Positions 41,971-52,859 of a stretch of 64,000 nucleotides of DNA are shown piece after piece. Under the pieces are notes generated by a model. That model made no database searches. It was not told where the DNA came from and worked only from the letters and a program-made list of their open reading frames with translations. The position numbers were made by a program, and so were the translations under genes. Source of the stretch: an uncultured Methylophilaceae bacterium (lineage in GTDB: Bacteria > Pseudomonadota > Gammaproteobacteria > Burkholderiales > Methylophilaceae); contig CAJBIA010000159.1 in assembly GCA_903953055.1 (NCBI GenBank), forward strand, positions 39,170 through 103,169. Reading direction: 5' to 3'. How positions within the stretch are numbered: position 1 is the first letter of the stretch; each line of letters begins with the position of its first letter.

Positions 41971-43231
41971 AAAATAAACCATCATGCTGTGCACTGGGTT
42001 GCAATTGTCCATTGTCTAAATTCAAACCAGCCAATGGCGACGTTAATGGCAGTTGTTCAGCGTCTAAATGTGTTTTTAAAAAAACATCAATCTGCCGTTG
42101 ATTTTCTTCAACAAAAACTGAACACGTCACATAGAGCAATTTACCACCCTTTGCTAATAGCTGCCACAATGATGGCAATATCTGAGCCTGCTGTTTATTG
42201 AATGAAGCAATATCAGCCTCGCGGCGTAGCCATTTAATATCAACGTGACGCCTCACGATACCAGAAGCCGTGCATGGTACATCCGCCAAAATTCGATCAA
42301 AAGGGCTACCGTCCCACCAGCCTGATGGATTTGCCGCATCCCCAACCACTAAAGTGGCATGAAGCTTTAAACGTTCAATATTGCTTTTGGTGCGCTCTAT
42401 CCTAGATGCATCATTATCTAGAGCGACCAAGTCAACATCGGCCAACTCTAGAATCTGACCTGTTTTCCCGCCTGGCGCACAACAAGCATCAAGTACTCGC
42501 TGACCAGCCTTTAAATCCAAAGCGTAGCCTGCCAATTGCGCGGCGTAATCTTGAACAGAAGCTTGTCCGTCATAAAATCCAGGAATACGATCGACAGGAA
42601 TGGGCTTGTCTAGGGTTATTGCATTCGCTCCTAATACTTTCGCTTCAATCCCATCTGCATTAAGTTTTGCCACAAAACCAGCAGATGTAATTTGCCTTTG
42701 ATTTACTCGCAGAGTCATGGGCGGGTGCTGATTACCCACAAGTAAAATCTCTTCCCAACTTTCTGGATATTGGTTCTTTAACTTATTGATCCACCATAAA
42801 GGATAAGAATAAGTAGCAAACTCATTGCCATAGATGTTGGCCAAAAGTTCAGATTGTTGACGTAAAAAATTACGTAGCACACCGTTCACTAAGCCTTTAG
42901 CCCAAGTTTTTTTAGATTGGCTAGCCGCCTTAACGGCTTGATCAACCACCGTATGAGAAGCTGCTTTGTCATATTGCAGTTGATAAATAGCGACTAACAA
43001 TAAACAATGTAATTTAGCATCATCCAGTGGCTTTTGAAGAAGTTGATCTAATAAAGATTGCACTGCGCCATAAAAGCGCAAAGTCCCGTAACTTAAGTCT
43101 TGGGCAACAGCGCGTTGTTGTTGTGTAATATTTGGGTATCTGGCAAAAAGGCCCTCTAATACAAGACCTAAGTTACGACCTGCAAAAACTTGTCCTATCG
43201 CCTCTGCGGCAATCTGTTGTGAGATATGCAC
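41948..43231 (-). CDS. rsmB: 16S rRNA (cytosine(967)-C(5))-methyltransferase RsmB
   Basis: NusB-like N-terminus; VLDACCAPGGKTGQILEL; ADVPCTASGIVRRHVDIKWLR; YVTCSVFVEEN. Confidence 0.95.
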   Translation of the reverse strand: MHISQQIAAEAIGQVFAGRNLGLVLEGLFARYPNITQQQRAVAQDLSYGTLRFYGAVQSLLDQLLQKPLDDAKLHCLLLVAIYQLQYDKAASHTVVDQAVKAASQSKKTWAKGLVNGVLRNFLRQQSELLANIYGNEFATYSYPLWWINKLKNQYPESWEEILLVGNQHPPMTLRVNQRQITSAGFVAKLNADGIEAKVLGANAITLDKPIPVDRIPGFYDGQASVQDYAAQLAGYALDLKAGQRVLDACCAPGGKTGQILELADVDLVALDNDASRIERTKSNIERLKLHATLVVGDAANPSGWWDGSPFDRILADVPCTASGIVRRHVDIKWLRREADIASFNKQQAQILPSLWQLLAKGGKLLYVTCSVFVEENQRQIDVFLKTHLDAEQLPLTSPLAGLNLDNGQLQPSAQHDGLFYALLQKQ

Positions 43232-43271
43232 GTGTTATTTGACCCATTTCATCGAAATATAAAGATTAAGT

Positions 43272-44210
43272 TTATTCAAAATACTGGCCGACTTTCAAAG
43301 CATGACCAGCTACAAAATCCTTAGCTTTTAGGCGTTTGCCCCCAGGCGACTGTAATTCTTCAATCACCAGCACTCCCTCCCCACAAGCAATCTGCACCGC
43401 AGGTGAAACCGCCAAAATAGTTCCTGGCTTTTGGGTCACTACTTCATCAAGAAAAGTCGCCATCCAAATACGACAAACTTCACCATTTAGCATAGCATGC
43501 GCAACAGGAAAAGGATTGAATGCTCTCACCTGGCGTGAAATCCAATTGGCTGAATTCGTCCAATCAATGCTTGCTTCTGATTTTTGTAATTTATTAGCAT
43601 AAGTCACTAAAGATTCATCTTGTGGCATCGCTAGCAAGTGAGCATCATTAGTCAAATGCTCTATAGCAGATATCATTAAAGCGGCGCCAATTTTAGCAAT
43701 TTCATCATGCAAAGTTTGTGCGGTATCTCTTTCTCCTATTGGCACAACACCTTTTGAAACCATCGCACCAGCATCTAAGGCTGGAACTACTTCCATGATC
43801 GTGACACCTGTTTCAATATCACCGGCGAGCAAGGCTCGTTGAATAGGGGCAGCGCCTCTCCATCGAGGCAACAATGAGGCATGAATGTTATAACAACCCA
43901 AACGCGGCATCTTAAGGACGTTGGTTGGAATGATTAAGCCATACGCTGCCACAATCATCACATCTACTTTCATCGCATCAATACGTGCTTGAGCATCAAC
44001 ATCTTTTAGCGTTTCCGGCTGAAAGACTTCAATTTTATGCTGCAATGCAAGTTCTTTAACCGGACTCGCCTTAAGCTTCATCCCTCTTCCAGAAGGCCTA
44101 TCTGGCTGAGTGAGCACTAACATTACTTGATGTCCAGCTTCAATTAAAGCAGCCAAAGCGGGTACTGCAAAATCAGGCGTACCTGCAAAAATGATTCTTA
44201 ACGGCTGCAT
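43272..44210 (-). CDS. fmt: Methionyl-tRNA formyltransferase
   Basis: RIIFAGTPDFAVPALAALIEAGH; CYNIHASLLPRWRGAAPIQRALLAGD. Confidence 0.97.
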   Translation of the reverse strand: MQPLRIIFAGTPDFAVPALAALIEAGHQVMLVLTQPDRPSGRGMKLKASPVKELALQHKIEVFQPETLKDVDAQARIDAMKVDVMIVAAYGLIIPTNVLKMPRLGCYNIHASLLPRWRGAAPIQRALLAGDIETGVTIMEVVPALDAGAMVSKGVVPIGERDTAQTLHDEIAKIGAALMISAIEHLTNDAHLLAMPQDESLVTYANKLQKSEASIDWTNSANWISRQVRAFNPFPVAHAMLNGEVCRIWMATFLDEVVTQKPGTILAVSPAVQIACGEGVLVIEELQSPGGKRLKAKDFVAGHALKVGQYFE

Positions 44211-44211
44211 A

Positions 44212-44712
44212 CTATCGACCGCGTTGCTTTTTCTGCATTTTGGTTTTTATCCGATTTTGCTTAAGTGGTGATAAATACTGAACGAACACTTTACCCAGCA
44301 AATGATCCATTTCATGTTGAATACACACCGCCATCAAACCCTCCGCTTCTAGCGTAAAGGGCTTTCCTTTACTATCTAAGGCTTCAATCACAACACTTTC
44401 TGCTCTTGTCACATTCTCATAGACCCCAGGAACCGAAAGACAGCCTTCCTCGTACTCTTGCGTGCCTGCTTTAGCTTTGACCTTAGGATTAATAAATACC
44501 TGTAATTTATTCTTGGCTTCGCTGATATCAATCACGATAATTTGCAGATGCACATCCACTTGAGTTGCAGCTAGGCCAATACCTGGCGCTTCGTACATGG
44601 TTTCAGCCATGTCATCGATTAAGCGCTGAATTTTTTCATCCACCTTCGATACTGGCTTTGCAACTTTGTACAAGCGAGCATCTGGATAATTAAGTATGTC
44701 TAATATTGCCAT
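44212..44712 (-). CDS. def: Peptide deformylase
   Basis: [33 protein letters not shown]. Confidence 0.97.
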   Translation of the reverse strand: MAILDILNYPDARLYKVAKPVSKVDEKIQRLIDDMAETMYEAPGIGLAATQVDVHLQIIVIDISEAKNKLQVFINPKVKAKAGTQEYEEGCLSVPGVYENVTRAESVVIEALDSKGKPFTLEAEGLMAVCIQHEMDHLLGKVFVQYLSPLKQNRIKTKMQKKQRGR

Positions 44713-44844
44713 CTGAATAAATTGCCATAGAAACTTTATTGTTATATAAATTACTTAAAAACTGTTATTGAATTGACAGTTGATATCTAAACAATGCAAC
44801 GCCTCTAAAACTAAACTTAAGGACTCGCACCATTATACCCCCGC

Positions 44845-45732
44845 ATGACTAGCCAAGACACCAATGAAGCAGCCTTATGGATATGTCTCCAACAAATACC
44901 TGACTTAAATGGACAGAGTTTTTGTAAGTTACTACATCATTTTGGGGGCCCAGAGAATATCTTTAGTGCCTCACATAAAGACTTAAACCAAGTCGTTCCT
45001 GAACCTATCTCTAGCGCAATTAAACACGGCCCCAATCTTGAATTAGCGAAATCAGGACTGCAATGGCTTGAAAAAGATGAAAATCATCTCCTCACACTCG
45101 GGGACCCTCATTATCCATCTGTACTTTTAGAAATTCCAGACCCGCCACCCATTCTCTATGCCAAAGGCAATTTAAAGTGTCTAGACATGCCAGCAATTTC
45201 GGTAGTAGGCAGCCGAAATGCCACTGTTCAAGGAAGGAAAAATGCAGAGGAATTTGCAAATGTGCTAGCAACAGAAGGCTTTTGTATCATCAGCGGCTTA
45301 GCTCTTGGAATTGATGCAGCAGCACATCTTGGCGCTTTGAAAAGCGGCCAAGGAAAGACTATCGCCGTTGTTGGTACTGGATTAGATATTGTCTATCCAG
45401 CAAAGCACTTAAAACTTGCACATCAAATTGTTGCCCAAGGTTTAATTATTTCTGAGTTTCCAATTGGAACCCCATCTAAACCAGAAAACTTTCCTAGGCG
45501 TAACCGAATTATTAGCGGCCTAAGTTTGGGATGTTTAGTAGTCGAGGCCAACATCCAAAGTGGTTCCCTCATGACAGCTAGATTTGCTATAGAACAAGGA
45601 CGTGAAGTGTTTGCAATCCCTGGATCCATTCACTCCCCTTTATCTAAAGGCTGTCATACGCTGATTAAACAAGGAGCCAAATTGGTTGATTGCATTCAAG
45701 ACATCACCAATGAATTGGCTTATTTTCGCTAG
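44845..45732 (+). CDS. dprA: DNA processing protein DprA (short, no C-terminal winged helix seen)
   Basis: SVVGSRNATVQGRKNAEEFA; IISGLALGIDAAAHLGAL; IAVVGTGLDIVYPAKH; FPRRNRIISGLSLGCLVVEA. Confidence 0.95.
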   Translation: MTSQDTNEAALWICLQQIPDLNGQSFCKLLHHFGGPENIFSASHKDLNQVVPEPISSAIKHGPNLELAKSGLQWLEKDENHLLTLGDPHYPSVLLEIPDPPPILYAKGNLKCLDMPAISVVGSRNATVQGRKNAEEFANVLATEGFCIISGLALGIDAAAHLGALKSGQGKTIAVVGTGLDIVYPAKHLKLAHQIVAQGLIISEFPIGTPSKPENFPRRNRIISGLSLGCLVVEANIQSGSLMTARFAIEQGREVFAIPGSIHSPLSKGCHTLIKQGAKLVDCIQDITNELAYFR

Positions 45733-45886
45733 TCTTTAATTTAAGTTTGAGTTGGGCGCTGACTCACTTGACTCGCGAGGACCTTTGGGCGAAACTGACT
45801 GTGCTGGTGTTAGAAAATTGAATAGTTTCTCTAATGGGAAGTCGATATTAGATATCGACTAACTGAATAAATTTGACCGTATAAAT

Positions 45887-46360
45887 TTGATAGGAGAATC
45901 TATGTTTGAAGTCTTAGTTTATATGTTCGAAAACTACGTGGAGGCAAATGTTCAGCCTGACCACAATACGCTTGCCCAAGAGTTATTTGAAGCGGGCTTT
46001 GACAGCACCGACATCAGTGGCGCATTCGATTGGTTTAGCTCATTAGAAGCCATGGCAGATGCAGCAGGGAACTCCCCAAACCCCATTACACAATCCACAC
46101 GCATCTATAGTGAGGAAGAAATCAAAAAGATTGAAATTGAGGGCTTAAGCTTTTTGATATTCTTAATGCAATCAAACGTTATCAACCATGCTTTACATGA
46201 GGTCATCATGGATAGAGCAATGGCCCTTTCACAAGATCATGTTGGCGTAGATGAAATACGCTGGACTGCACTGATGGCGCTTAGAAAACAAGGAAGAACG
46301 AATGACTTCCTTTTTGTTGAAGATGCAATCTTTGGTGAGGATAGTCCAACATTCCATTAG
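45887..46360 (+). CDS. smg: Smg family protein (DUF494)
   Basis: MFEVLVYMFENYVEANVQPDHNTLAQELFEAGFDSTDISGAFDWFSSLEAM; downstream of dprA. Confidence 0.92.
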   Translation: MIGESMFEVLVYMFENYVEANVQPDHNTLAQELFEAGFDSTDISGAFDWFSSLEAMADAAGNSPNPITQSTRIYSEEEIKKIEIEGLSFLIFLMQSNVINHALHEVIMDRAMALSQDHVGVDEIRWTALMALRKQGRTNDFLFVEDAIFGEDSPTFH

Positions 46361-46388
46361 AGACTAAGCCATCGATTGAAATAAAAAA

Positions 46389-46412
46389 GCCTAGAAAATT
46401 CTAGGCCTTTTT
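46389..46412. terminator. Bidirectional Rho-independent terminator between smg and metF
   Basis: GCCTAGAAAATTCTAGGC inverted repeat flanked by A-run and T-run. Confidence 0.8.
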
Positions 46413-46423
46413 ATTTCTAGGGT

Positions 46424-47257
46424 TTATTTATCCAACCCAAGTCTTTCAGCAATATTACTAATAATCCCAGACTGATTAAGCGTGTAAAAATGCAAGCCAG
46501 GCGCCCCTCCAGCCATTAATTTCTCACATAAATCACTGACTACATCCAAGCCAAATGCTCGAAGTGATGCAATATCATCGCCACAATCTTCCAAATGCAG
46601 ACGCAACCAACGTGGAATTTCTGCACCGCAAACATTTGAAAACCGTGCTAACTGCGTGTAGTTATAGATAGGCATCACACCAGGCACAATCGGAATAGTA
46701 ATGCCAATTTTTTGGCATTGATCAAGAAAGCGAAAGTAGGCATCGGCATTATAAAAATACTGGGTAATTGCAGCATTGGCGCCGGCATCGACTTTTGTTT
46801 TAAAGTGTTTTAAATCTGCTCCGGCTGAACGAGCTTCAGGATGAGTTTCGGGATAGGCGGCGACCTCAATTTGAAACCAATTCGCTGTTTGTTCACGGAT
46901 GAAAGAAACTAATTGGCTTGCATAGGCAAAATCTCCACTACTGACCTCCCCTGAAGGCAAATCTCCACGCAACACTACCAAGCGTCTGATGCCATGACTT
47001 TGATAAGCTTTAAGCAAGGCAAGTATTTCTTCTTTTGAAGATGAAATGCCTGAAATATGTGGCGCAGCTTCAAAACCTTCTGCTTGAATCTCAAGCACAG
47101 CATCCATGGTTCTGTCGCGCGTCGATCCACCAGCACCAAAAGTGACTGAGAAGAACTTTGGATTCAGCAGCGCCAAATGCTTACGTGTTTCGCGAAGCTT
47201 TAAGACGCCATCTTCCGTTTTTGGCGGAAAAAATTCAAAACTAATTTCAGGATTCAT
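46424..47257 (-). CDS. metF: Methylenetetrahydrofolate reductase
   Basis: EISFEFFPPKTEDG; FFSVTFGAGGSTRDRT; RRLVVLRGDLPSG; AAITQYFYNADAYFRF. Confidence 0.96.
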   Translation of the reverse strand: MNPEISFEFFPPKTEDGVLKLRETRKHLALLNPKFFSVTFGAGGSTRDRTMDAVLEIQAEGFEAAPHISGISSSKEEILALLKAYQSHGIRRLVVLRGDLPSGEVSSGDFAYASQLVSFIREQTANWFQIEVAAYPETHPEARSAGADLKHFKTKVDAGANAAITQYFYNADAYFRFLDQCQKIGITIPIVPGVMPIYNYTQLARFSNVCGAEIPRWLRLHLEDCGDDIASLRAFGLDVVSDLCEKLMAGGAPGLHFYTLNQSGIISNIAERLGLDK

Positions 47258-47323
47258 AAACGCTTCCTCTATCTTTAGCCATTAACAGGCCATGTAAACC
47301 ATCGCCTGTTAATTGATCCTAAA

Positions 47324-48733
47324 TTAATAGCGATAGGTAACAGGCTTAAACGGCCCATTTTGCGAAACGCCAATATATGCCGCTTGCTCATCCGTTAAAC
47401 GCGTCAACTGTGCATTCAATTTTTTCAATTGCAACACTGCCACTTTTTCATCCAGATGTTTAGGCAAAGTATAAACACCAACCGGATATTTGTCGGTATT
47501 TGCAAACAGTTCAATTTGAGCAATCGTTTGGTTCGCAAATGATGAGCTCATTACGTAACTTGGATGACCAGTTCCGCAACCTAAGTTCACTAAACGGCCC
47601 TTAGCTAACAAAATAATCTTTTTACCGTCAGAGAAGATCACATGATCCACTTGTGGCTTGATTTCATCCCACTCATATTTTTCGAGTGAAGCAACATCAA
47701 TCTCATTATCGAAGTGGCCAATGTTACATACAATCGCTTGGTCTTTCATTTTTGCCATGTGGTCGTGACTAATCACATGATAGTTACCTGTTGCCGTCAC
47801 AAAAATATCACCATGCTCACATGCGTAATCCATCGTAACAACGCGGTAACCTTCCATTGCCGCCTGCAAAGCACAGATTGGGTCAATTTCAGTTACCCAA
47901 ACCTGAGCAGACAAAGCACGCAAAGCTTGTGCAGAACCTTTACCTACATCACCGTAACCCGCAACAACAGCAATCTTACCTGCAATCATCACATCGGTTG
48001 CGCGTTTAATTGCATCCACTAATGATTCACGGCAACCATACAGATTATCAAATTTAGATTTAGTTACGGAGTCATTCACATTGATTGCTGGGAAGGCCAA
48101 GCGGCCCTCTTTGTGCATTTGATATAAGCGATGCACGCCCGTTGTCGTTTCTTCAGTCACCCCTTTGATTTGTGCAAGACGTGTTGAATACCAAGTTGGG
48201 TCTGTTTTAAGTTTTTCTTTTATCGCATTAAATAAACAAATTTCTTCTTCACTGCTTGGATTATTTAATAAAGAAATATCTTTTTCAGCTTTCGTACCAA
48301 GGTGAAGCAACAAAGTAGCATCACCGCCATCATCCAAAATCATATTTGAATAGCTGCCATCAACCCATTCAAAAATACGATGTGTGTAGTCCCAATATTC
48401 CACAAGCGTTTCGCCTTTAATCGCAAAGACTGGCGTGCCGCCTGCGGCAATCGCTGCAGCTGCATGATCTTGTGTTGAATAAATATTGCATGATGCCCAA
48501 CGCACTTCAGCCCCTAAATCTTTGAGCGTTTCAATCAGCACTGCTGTTTGAATTGTCATATGCAGTGAGCCAGTAATACGAGCCCCTTTTAGAGGCTGGG
48601 CTTTAGCAAACTCTTCACGAATGGCCATTAAACCTGGCATTTCTGTTTCAGCAATCGCAATTTCTTTACGGCCAAAAACTGCTAAATTAATATCAGCTAC
48701 GATGTAATCTTTAAAATCAGTCACAGTATTCAT
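47324..48733 (-). CDS. ahcY: Adenosylhomocysteinase
   Basis: [42 protein letters not shown]-terminal FKPVTYRY. Confidence 0.97.
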   Translation of the reverse strand: MNTVTDFKDYIVADINLAVFGRKEIAIAETEMPGLMAIREEFAKAQPLKGARITGSLHMTIQTAVLIETLKDLGAEVRWASCNIYSTQDHAAAAIAAGGTPVFAIKGETLVEYWDYTHRIFEWVDGSYSNMILDDGGDATLLLHLGTKAEKDISLLNNPSSEEEICLFNAIKEKLKTDPTWYSTRLAQIKGVTEETTTGVHRLYQMHKEGRLAFPAINVNDSVTKSKFDNLYGCRESLVDAIKRATDVMIAGKIAVVAGYGDVGKGSAQALRALSAQVWVTEIDPICALQAAMEGYRVVTMDYACEHGDIFVTATGNYHVISHDHMAKMKDQAIVCNIGHFDNEIDVASLEKYEWDEIKPQVDHVIFSDGKKIILLAKGRLVNLGCGTGHPSYVMSSSFANQTIAQIELFANTDKYPVGVYTLPKHLDEKVAVLQLKKLNAQLTRLTDEQAAYIGVSQNGPFKPVTYRY

Positions 48734-48844
48734 GTATTTTCCTTGAATGGTGTGACCGGAGGGAATGCGGAAAATTTGGAGATGCTAGAGGTACTAAAAG
48801 TAAGTCACTTGAAGCTCTAAAACTCTCACCCGTATCCCGTGCCC

Positions 48845-48920
48845 GGCACGGTTAATATGGTGAGCGCCGTTAGAACATGTTCCGAGCCTGGGAGTTTTCT
48901 CTCGCAGCGCTCCTCGGAAT
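48845..48920 (-). promoter_or_regulatory. SAH riboswitch upstream of ahcY
   Basis: Minus strand reads ATTCCGAGGAGCGCTGCGAGAGAAAACTCCCAGGCTCGGAACATGTTCTAACGGCGCTCACC: conserved CCGAGGAGCGCUGC, CAGGCUCGG and AACGGCGCUCACC segments, with GAGCGC/GCGCTC pseudoknot complementarity. Confidence 0.92.
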
Positions 48921-48987
48921 GCGGCCAATTATACGCGATTATTATTTTTGTACAAATTTCAATTCATTGAGTACATTAGGCAATAAA

Positions 48988-49012
48988 AAAGCCCCATCAA
49001 ACGATGAGGCTT
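48988..49012 (-). terminator. Rho-independent terminator downstream of metK
   Basis: Minus strand GCCTCATCGTTTGATGGGGC followed by TTTTTT. Confidence 0.8.
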
Positions 49013-49030
49013 CTTAATACAAAACGATGA

Positions 49031-50188
49031 TTAAACTGAGGCTTTTAATGCCGCGGCTTTATCAATCGCTTCCCATGAAAACTCTGGCTCGTCACGGCCG
49101 AAGTGACCGTAAGCCGCTGTCTTGGTGTAGATTGGACGCAAGAGATCGAGCATCTTCACGATGCCCTTAGGGCGCAGGTCAAAGTGCTCACGCACCAATG
49201 CAGTGAGGACTTCGTTAGAGACCTTGCCCGTGCCGTAGGTCTCGACCATTATGGAAGTTGGTTGCGCGACACCAATCGCGTAAGAGATTTGGACTAAACA
49301 ACGTGAAGCAAGTCCTGCTGCCACAATGTTCTTCGCCACATAACGACCTGCGTAAGCTGCAGAGCGGTCTACTTTTGATGGGTCTTTACCAGAGAATGCG
49401 CCTCCGCCGTGTGGGGCTGCGCCGCCGTAGGTGTCGACAATGATCTTACGGCCTGTTAACCCGCAATCGCCTTGTGGACCACCAATCACAAAGCGACCGG
49501 TTGGGTTCACTAAGAACTTGATGTCGCCCTTAATGAGTTCTTTAGGCAATGTTGGTTTGATGATCTCTTCAATCACCGCTTCGCGGATGTCTTTTAATTC
49601 CATCTCAGGTGCGTGCTGGGTTGAAACCACAACCGTATCAATGGCACTTGGTTTACCGTTCTCGTACTTAATCGTCACTTGTGACTTAGCATCAGGGCGC
49701 AGCCATGGCAAACGGCCATCTTTACGCAGTTGTGATTGACGTTCCATCACACGGTGAGAGAGCCAGATCGGGAGTGGCATCAGTTGCGGGGTTTCTTCAC
49801 AAGCATAACCAAACATAATGCCTTGGTCACCAGCCCCTTGATCGAGTGGATCATCATGTGCACCATCTACACCTTGGGCAATGTCTGGAGACTGTTTGTC
49901 GTAGGCAACGAGAACTGCACAACCTTTATAGTCGATACCGTATTCAGTGTTGTCGTAACCAATGCGTTTAATCGTCTCGCGTGCGACTTTGATGTAATCC
50001 ACATTAGCCGTTGTGGTAATTTCACCAGCCAAAACAATTAAACCGGTATTGGCTAGCGTCTCTGCAGCAACACGGGCGGTAGGATCTTGCTCAAGAATCG
50101 CATCTAAAATACTGTCAGACACCTGATCAGCAAGCTTGTCTGGATGGCCCTCAGAAACAGATTCTGAGGTAAATAAGTATTCGGACAT
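49031..50188 (-). CDS. metK: S-adenosylmethionine synthetase
   Basis: [58 protein letters not shown]. Confidence 0.98.
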   Translation of the reverse strand: MSEYLFTSESVSEGHPDKLADQVSDSILDAILEQDPTARVAAETLANTGLIVLAGEITTTANVDYIKVARETIKRIGYDNTEYGIDYKGCAVLVAYDKQSPDIAQGVDGAHDDPLDQGAGDQGIMFGYACEETPQLMPLPIWLSHRVMERQSQLRKDGRLPWLRPDAKSQVTIKYENGKPSAIDTVVVSTQHAPEMELKDIREAVIEEIIKPTLPKELIKGDIKFLVNPTGRFVIGGPQGDCGLTGRKIIVDTYGGAAPHGGGAFSGKDPSKVDRSAAYAGRYVAKNIVAAGLASRCLVQISYAIGVAQPTSIMVETYGTGKVSNEVLTALVREHFDLRPKGIVKMLDLLRPIYTKTAAYGHFGRDEPEFSWEAIDKAAALKASV

Positions 50189-50322
50189 AATAAGGATTCA
50201 ATTCTTTTTGTAAGGAACGTAAGGATATCAAAATAAACCTAATTCACAAAATGACGACTACCTTAGCTAGCCACAATCCCCTACAATATAAGTAATTAAT
50301 GAAGCAAGTTGGCAGATTAAAG

Positions 50323-51153
50323 ATGCATATAAGATTTACAAAAATGCAAGGAATAGGCAATGACTTTATTGTGATTGATGGCTACAGCCAATCGATTCAA
50401 TTAAGTGCTGCACAAATTCGCCAACTGGCAGATCGGCACTTTGGCGTAGGATGCGACCAATTACTGCTTGTCGAAAAGCCAGTCAATCAAGCTGCAGATT
50501 TTAGGTACCGAATTTTTAATGCAGATGGAGGCGAAGTAGAACAATGTGGAAATGGCGCCCGCTGCTTCGTAAGATTTGTTTACGAGAAAAAACTGACTGA
50601 AAAAACGCTAATTTGCGTTGAAACCGCCAATGGACTCATTTATCCAAAGCTTGAAGATAACGGCCTAGTGACTGTTAATATGGGAATTCCGCAATTTGAG
50701 CCCGCACAGATTCCATTTATCACTGAAGCGGCATCGCTCACTTATGAACTCAACATTAATCATGACAAAGTTGAAATGTCAGTCGTTTCTATGGGAAACC
50801 CACATGCAGTTCAAATTGTTGCAGACATTGATATAGCCCCCGTAAAAACGCAGGGCGCATTAATAGAAAATCACCCAAGTTTTCCTCAAAGAGTTAATGC
50901 GGGATTTATGCAAATCCTTAGCACTCACGAAATACGTCTTCGTGTTTTTGAACGTGGCACTGGAGAAACTTTAGCCTGCGGCACCGGGGCATGTGCAGCA
51001 GCAGTTGCAGGCATTCGATTAAACAAAATCCAATCGCCAGTGACGGTTTTAATGCAAGGCGGCACACTCAGTATCAGTTGGGAGGGCAGCAGTTCACCCG
51101 TCATGATGACCGGCCCTGCAGAGTCAGTATTCGATGGCGAAATCAACATCTAA
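50323..51153 (+). CDS. dapF: Diaminopimelate epimerase (track start 50299)
   Basis: [46 protein letters not shown]. Confidence 0.97.
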   Translation: MHIRFTKMQGIGNDFIVIDGYSQSIQLSAAQIRQLADRHFGVGCDQLLLVEKPVNQAADFRYRIFNADGGEVEQCGNGARCFVRFVYEKKLTEKTLICVETANGLIYPKLEDNGLVTVNMGIPQFEPAQIPFITEAASLTYELNINHDKVEMSVVSMGNPHAVQIVADIDIAPVKTQGALIENHPSFPQRVNAGFMQILSTHEIRLRVFERGTGETLACGTGACAAAVAGIRLNKIQSPVTVLMQGGTLSISWEGSSSPVMMTGPAESVFDGEINI

Positions 51154-51185
51154 TGAAAATAAGAATATAAACCTTAAGGATATTC

Positions 51186-51860
51186 ATGGAATCCCAAGCA
51201 AACAAAATCATTAATGAAGCAGACGTTGCACAATATCTTGAAAGCAATCCTGAATTCTTTTCAAACAACATAGGCTTGCTTGCGACGATGTATCTCCCAA
51301 ACCCTCACGGGAGTGGCACCGTATCTTTAGCGGAGCGCCAACAAGCAGCACAGCGCGATAAAATCCGTCAAATTGAACGAAAATATAGTGAATTGCTCGA
51401 ATTCGGCATCGAAAATGACGCTAAAAGCAACAAAGTACACAAATTAACACTCGCCCTATTAAATGCAACTAACTTAAATGAAATTACAAAAGCACTCCAC
51501 GACAGCCTGCTAAATGACTTTGATATTTCAACTACAAAAGTCATGATCTGGGCCGAACCAAGAAACCCGAATGATGCCACTCAGTCAGCATTTCAAGATG
51601 TAGATGGGGTCACAAAAATATGGGCTGAATCGTTAATTGAGCCTTACTGCGGGCCATCAATTAATGAAGGGATTTCAGGGATTAGACCAGACGCTGAAGC
51701 AAAGTCTTATGCAATCACTAGATTAGGCGACGGAACAATATTTGGTTTACTTGTAATGGCATCCAATGATGAAAGCCGTTTTTATCCCGAGATGGGCACT
51801 CTCTTTGTAAAGCGTATTGGTGAGCTTGTCAGCGCAGCAATTCAACAACACTTGTCTTAA
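51186..51860 (+). CDS. DUF484 family protein
   Basis: DVAQYLESNPEFFSNN; GSGTVSLAERQQAAQRDKIRQIERKYSELLE; between dapF and xerC. Confidence 0.9.
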   Translation: MESQANKIINEADVAQYLESNPEFFSNNIGLLATMYLPNPHGSGTVSLAERQQAAQRDKIRQIERKYSELLEFGIENDAKSNKVHKLTLALLNATNLNEITKALHDSLLNDFDISTTKVMIWAEPRNPNDATQSAFQDVDGVTKIWAESLIEPYCGPSINEGISGIRPDAEAKSYAITRLGDGTIFGLLVMASNDESRFYPEMGTLFVKRIGELVSAAIQQHLS

Positions 51861-51882
51861 GCCTGCTTAAAATGAGGCTAAA

Positions 51883-52764
51883 TTGAACTACTTAGAAGCC
51901 TACCTCAACCACATCACTTTTGAACGTGGTCTTAGCAAGCTCACACAAAACAATTACGCACGAGACATTCAATTAATTTTAGATAGCAACGCGGATACTG
52001 CAACAGCATTAAACGAATTAAAACCTGCAAATATTCGCCAACTCATCGCAAAACTTCACGGGCGTGGTCTAGGCGGAAAAAGTATTGCCAGGATGCTTTC
52101 AGCTTGGCGTGGCTTTTTTGATTACCTTGTAAAACAGCACAACTTCAGTAGCAACCCCTGTGTCGGGATGCGTGCCCCAAAATCTGCCAAAAACTTACCG
52201 CAAGCACTTTCCGCAGACCAAGCGGTTCAATTGGTTGATATCAAAGAGTTGGATTTATTAAGCTTACGGGATCATGCCATCTTAGAGCTTTTTTATTCTT
52301 CAGGCTTACGTTTAGCCGAGCTTGTTGGCCTTAATTTCAACACCCTAGATCTTGCAAATGGCACGATTAGCGTCACAGGTAAAGGCAATAAGACTCGTAT
52401 CGTGCCAGTTGGAAGTCATGCGATTCACGCAATCCAAATCTGGTTATCTGCCCGCACAAGCATAGCCAAGCCTGACCAACCTGCCTTATTCATCACCAAA
52501 CAGGGTCGTCGCATTTCGCCAAGGGCAATTCAATACCGATTAAAGGAATGGGCAATCAAACAGGGGATTAATAGTGATGTGCATCCGCATATGCTTCGGC
52601 ACAGTTTTGCCACCCACGTATTACAATCAAGCGGCGATTTAAGAGCCGTGCAAGAAATGTTAGGCCATGCCAACATCAGTACCACTCAAGTGTATACACA
52701 CTTAGATTTCCAACACCTCGCCAAGGTCTATGACCAAGCTCATCCCCGCGCCAAAAAACATTAA
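51883..52764 (+). CDS. xerC: Tyrosine recombinase XerC (TTG start)
   Basis: LFYSSGLRLAELVGLN; HPHMLRHSFATHVLQSSGDLRAVQEMLGHANISTTQVYTH. Confidence 0.95.
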   Translation: MNYLEAYLNHITFERGLSKLTQNNYARDIQLILDSNADTATALNELKPANIRQLIAKLHGRGLGGKSIARMLSAWRGFFDYLVKQHNFSSNPCVGMRAPKSAKNLPQALSADQAVQLVDIKELDLLSLRDHAILELFYSSGLRLAELVGLNFNTLDLANGTISVTGKGNKTRIVPVGSHAIHAIQIWLSARTSIAKPDQPALFITKQGRRISPRAIQYRLKEWAIKQGINSDVHPHMLRHSFATHVLQSSGDLRAVQEMLGHANISTTQVYTHLDFQHLAKVYDQAHPRAKKH

Positions 52765-52859
52765 CCATTTACCCCTAAACACGGCATTGTTTTTTATCCG
52801 CCATTAATGTGGCAAAATCAGCATTGAAAATTTTTACTCATCACTTTTAAGGGATCTTC

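Noticed and set aside
50303-50322. Possible sigma-54 promoter (TTGGCAGATTAAAGATGCA) ahead of dapF
   Set aside because: GG to GC spacing is 2 bp too long for a -24/-12 element and the flanking consensus is poor.
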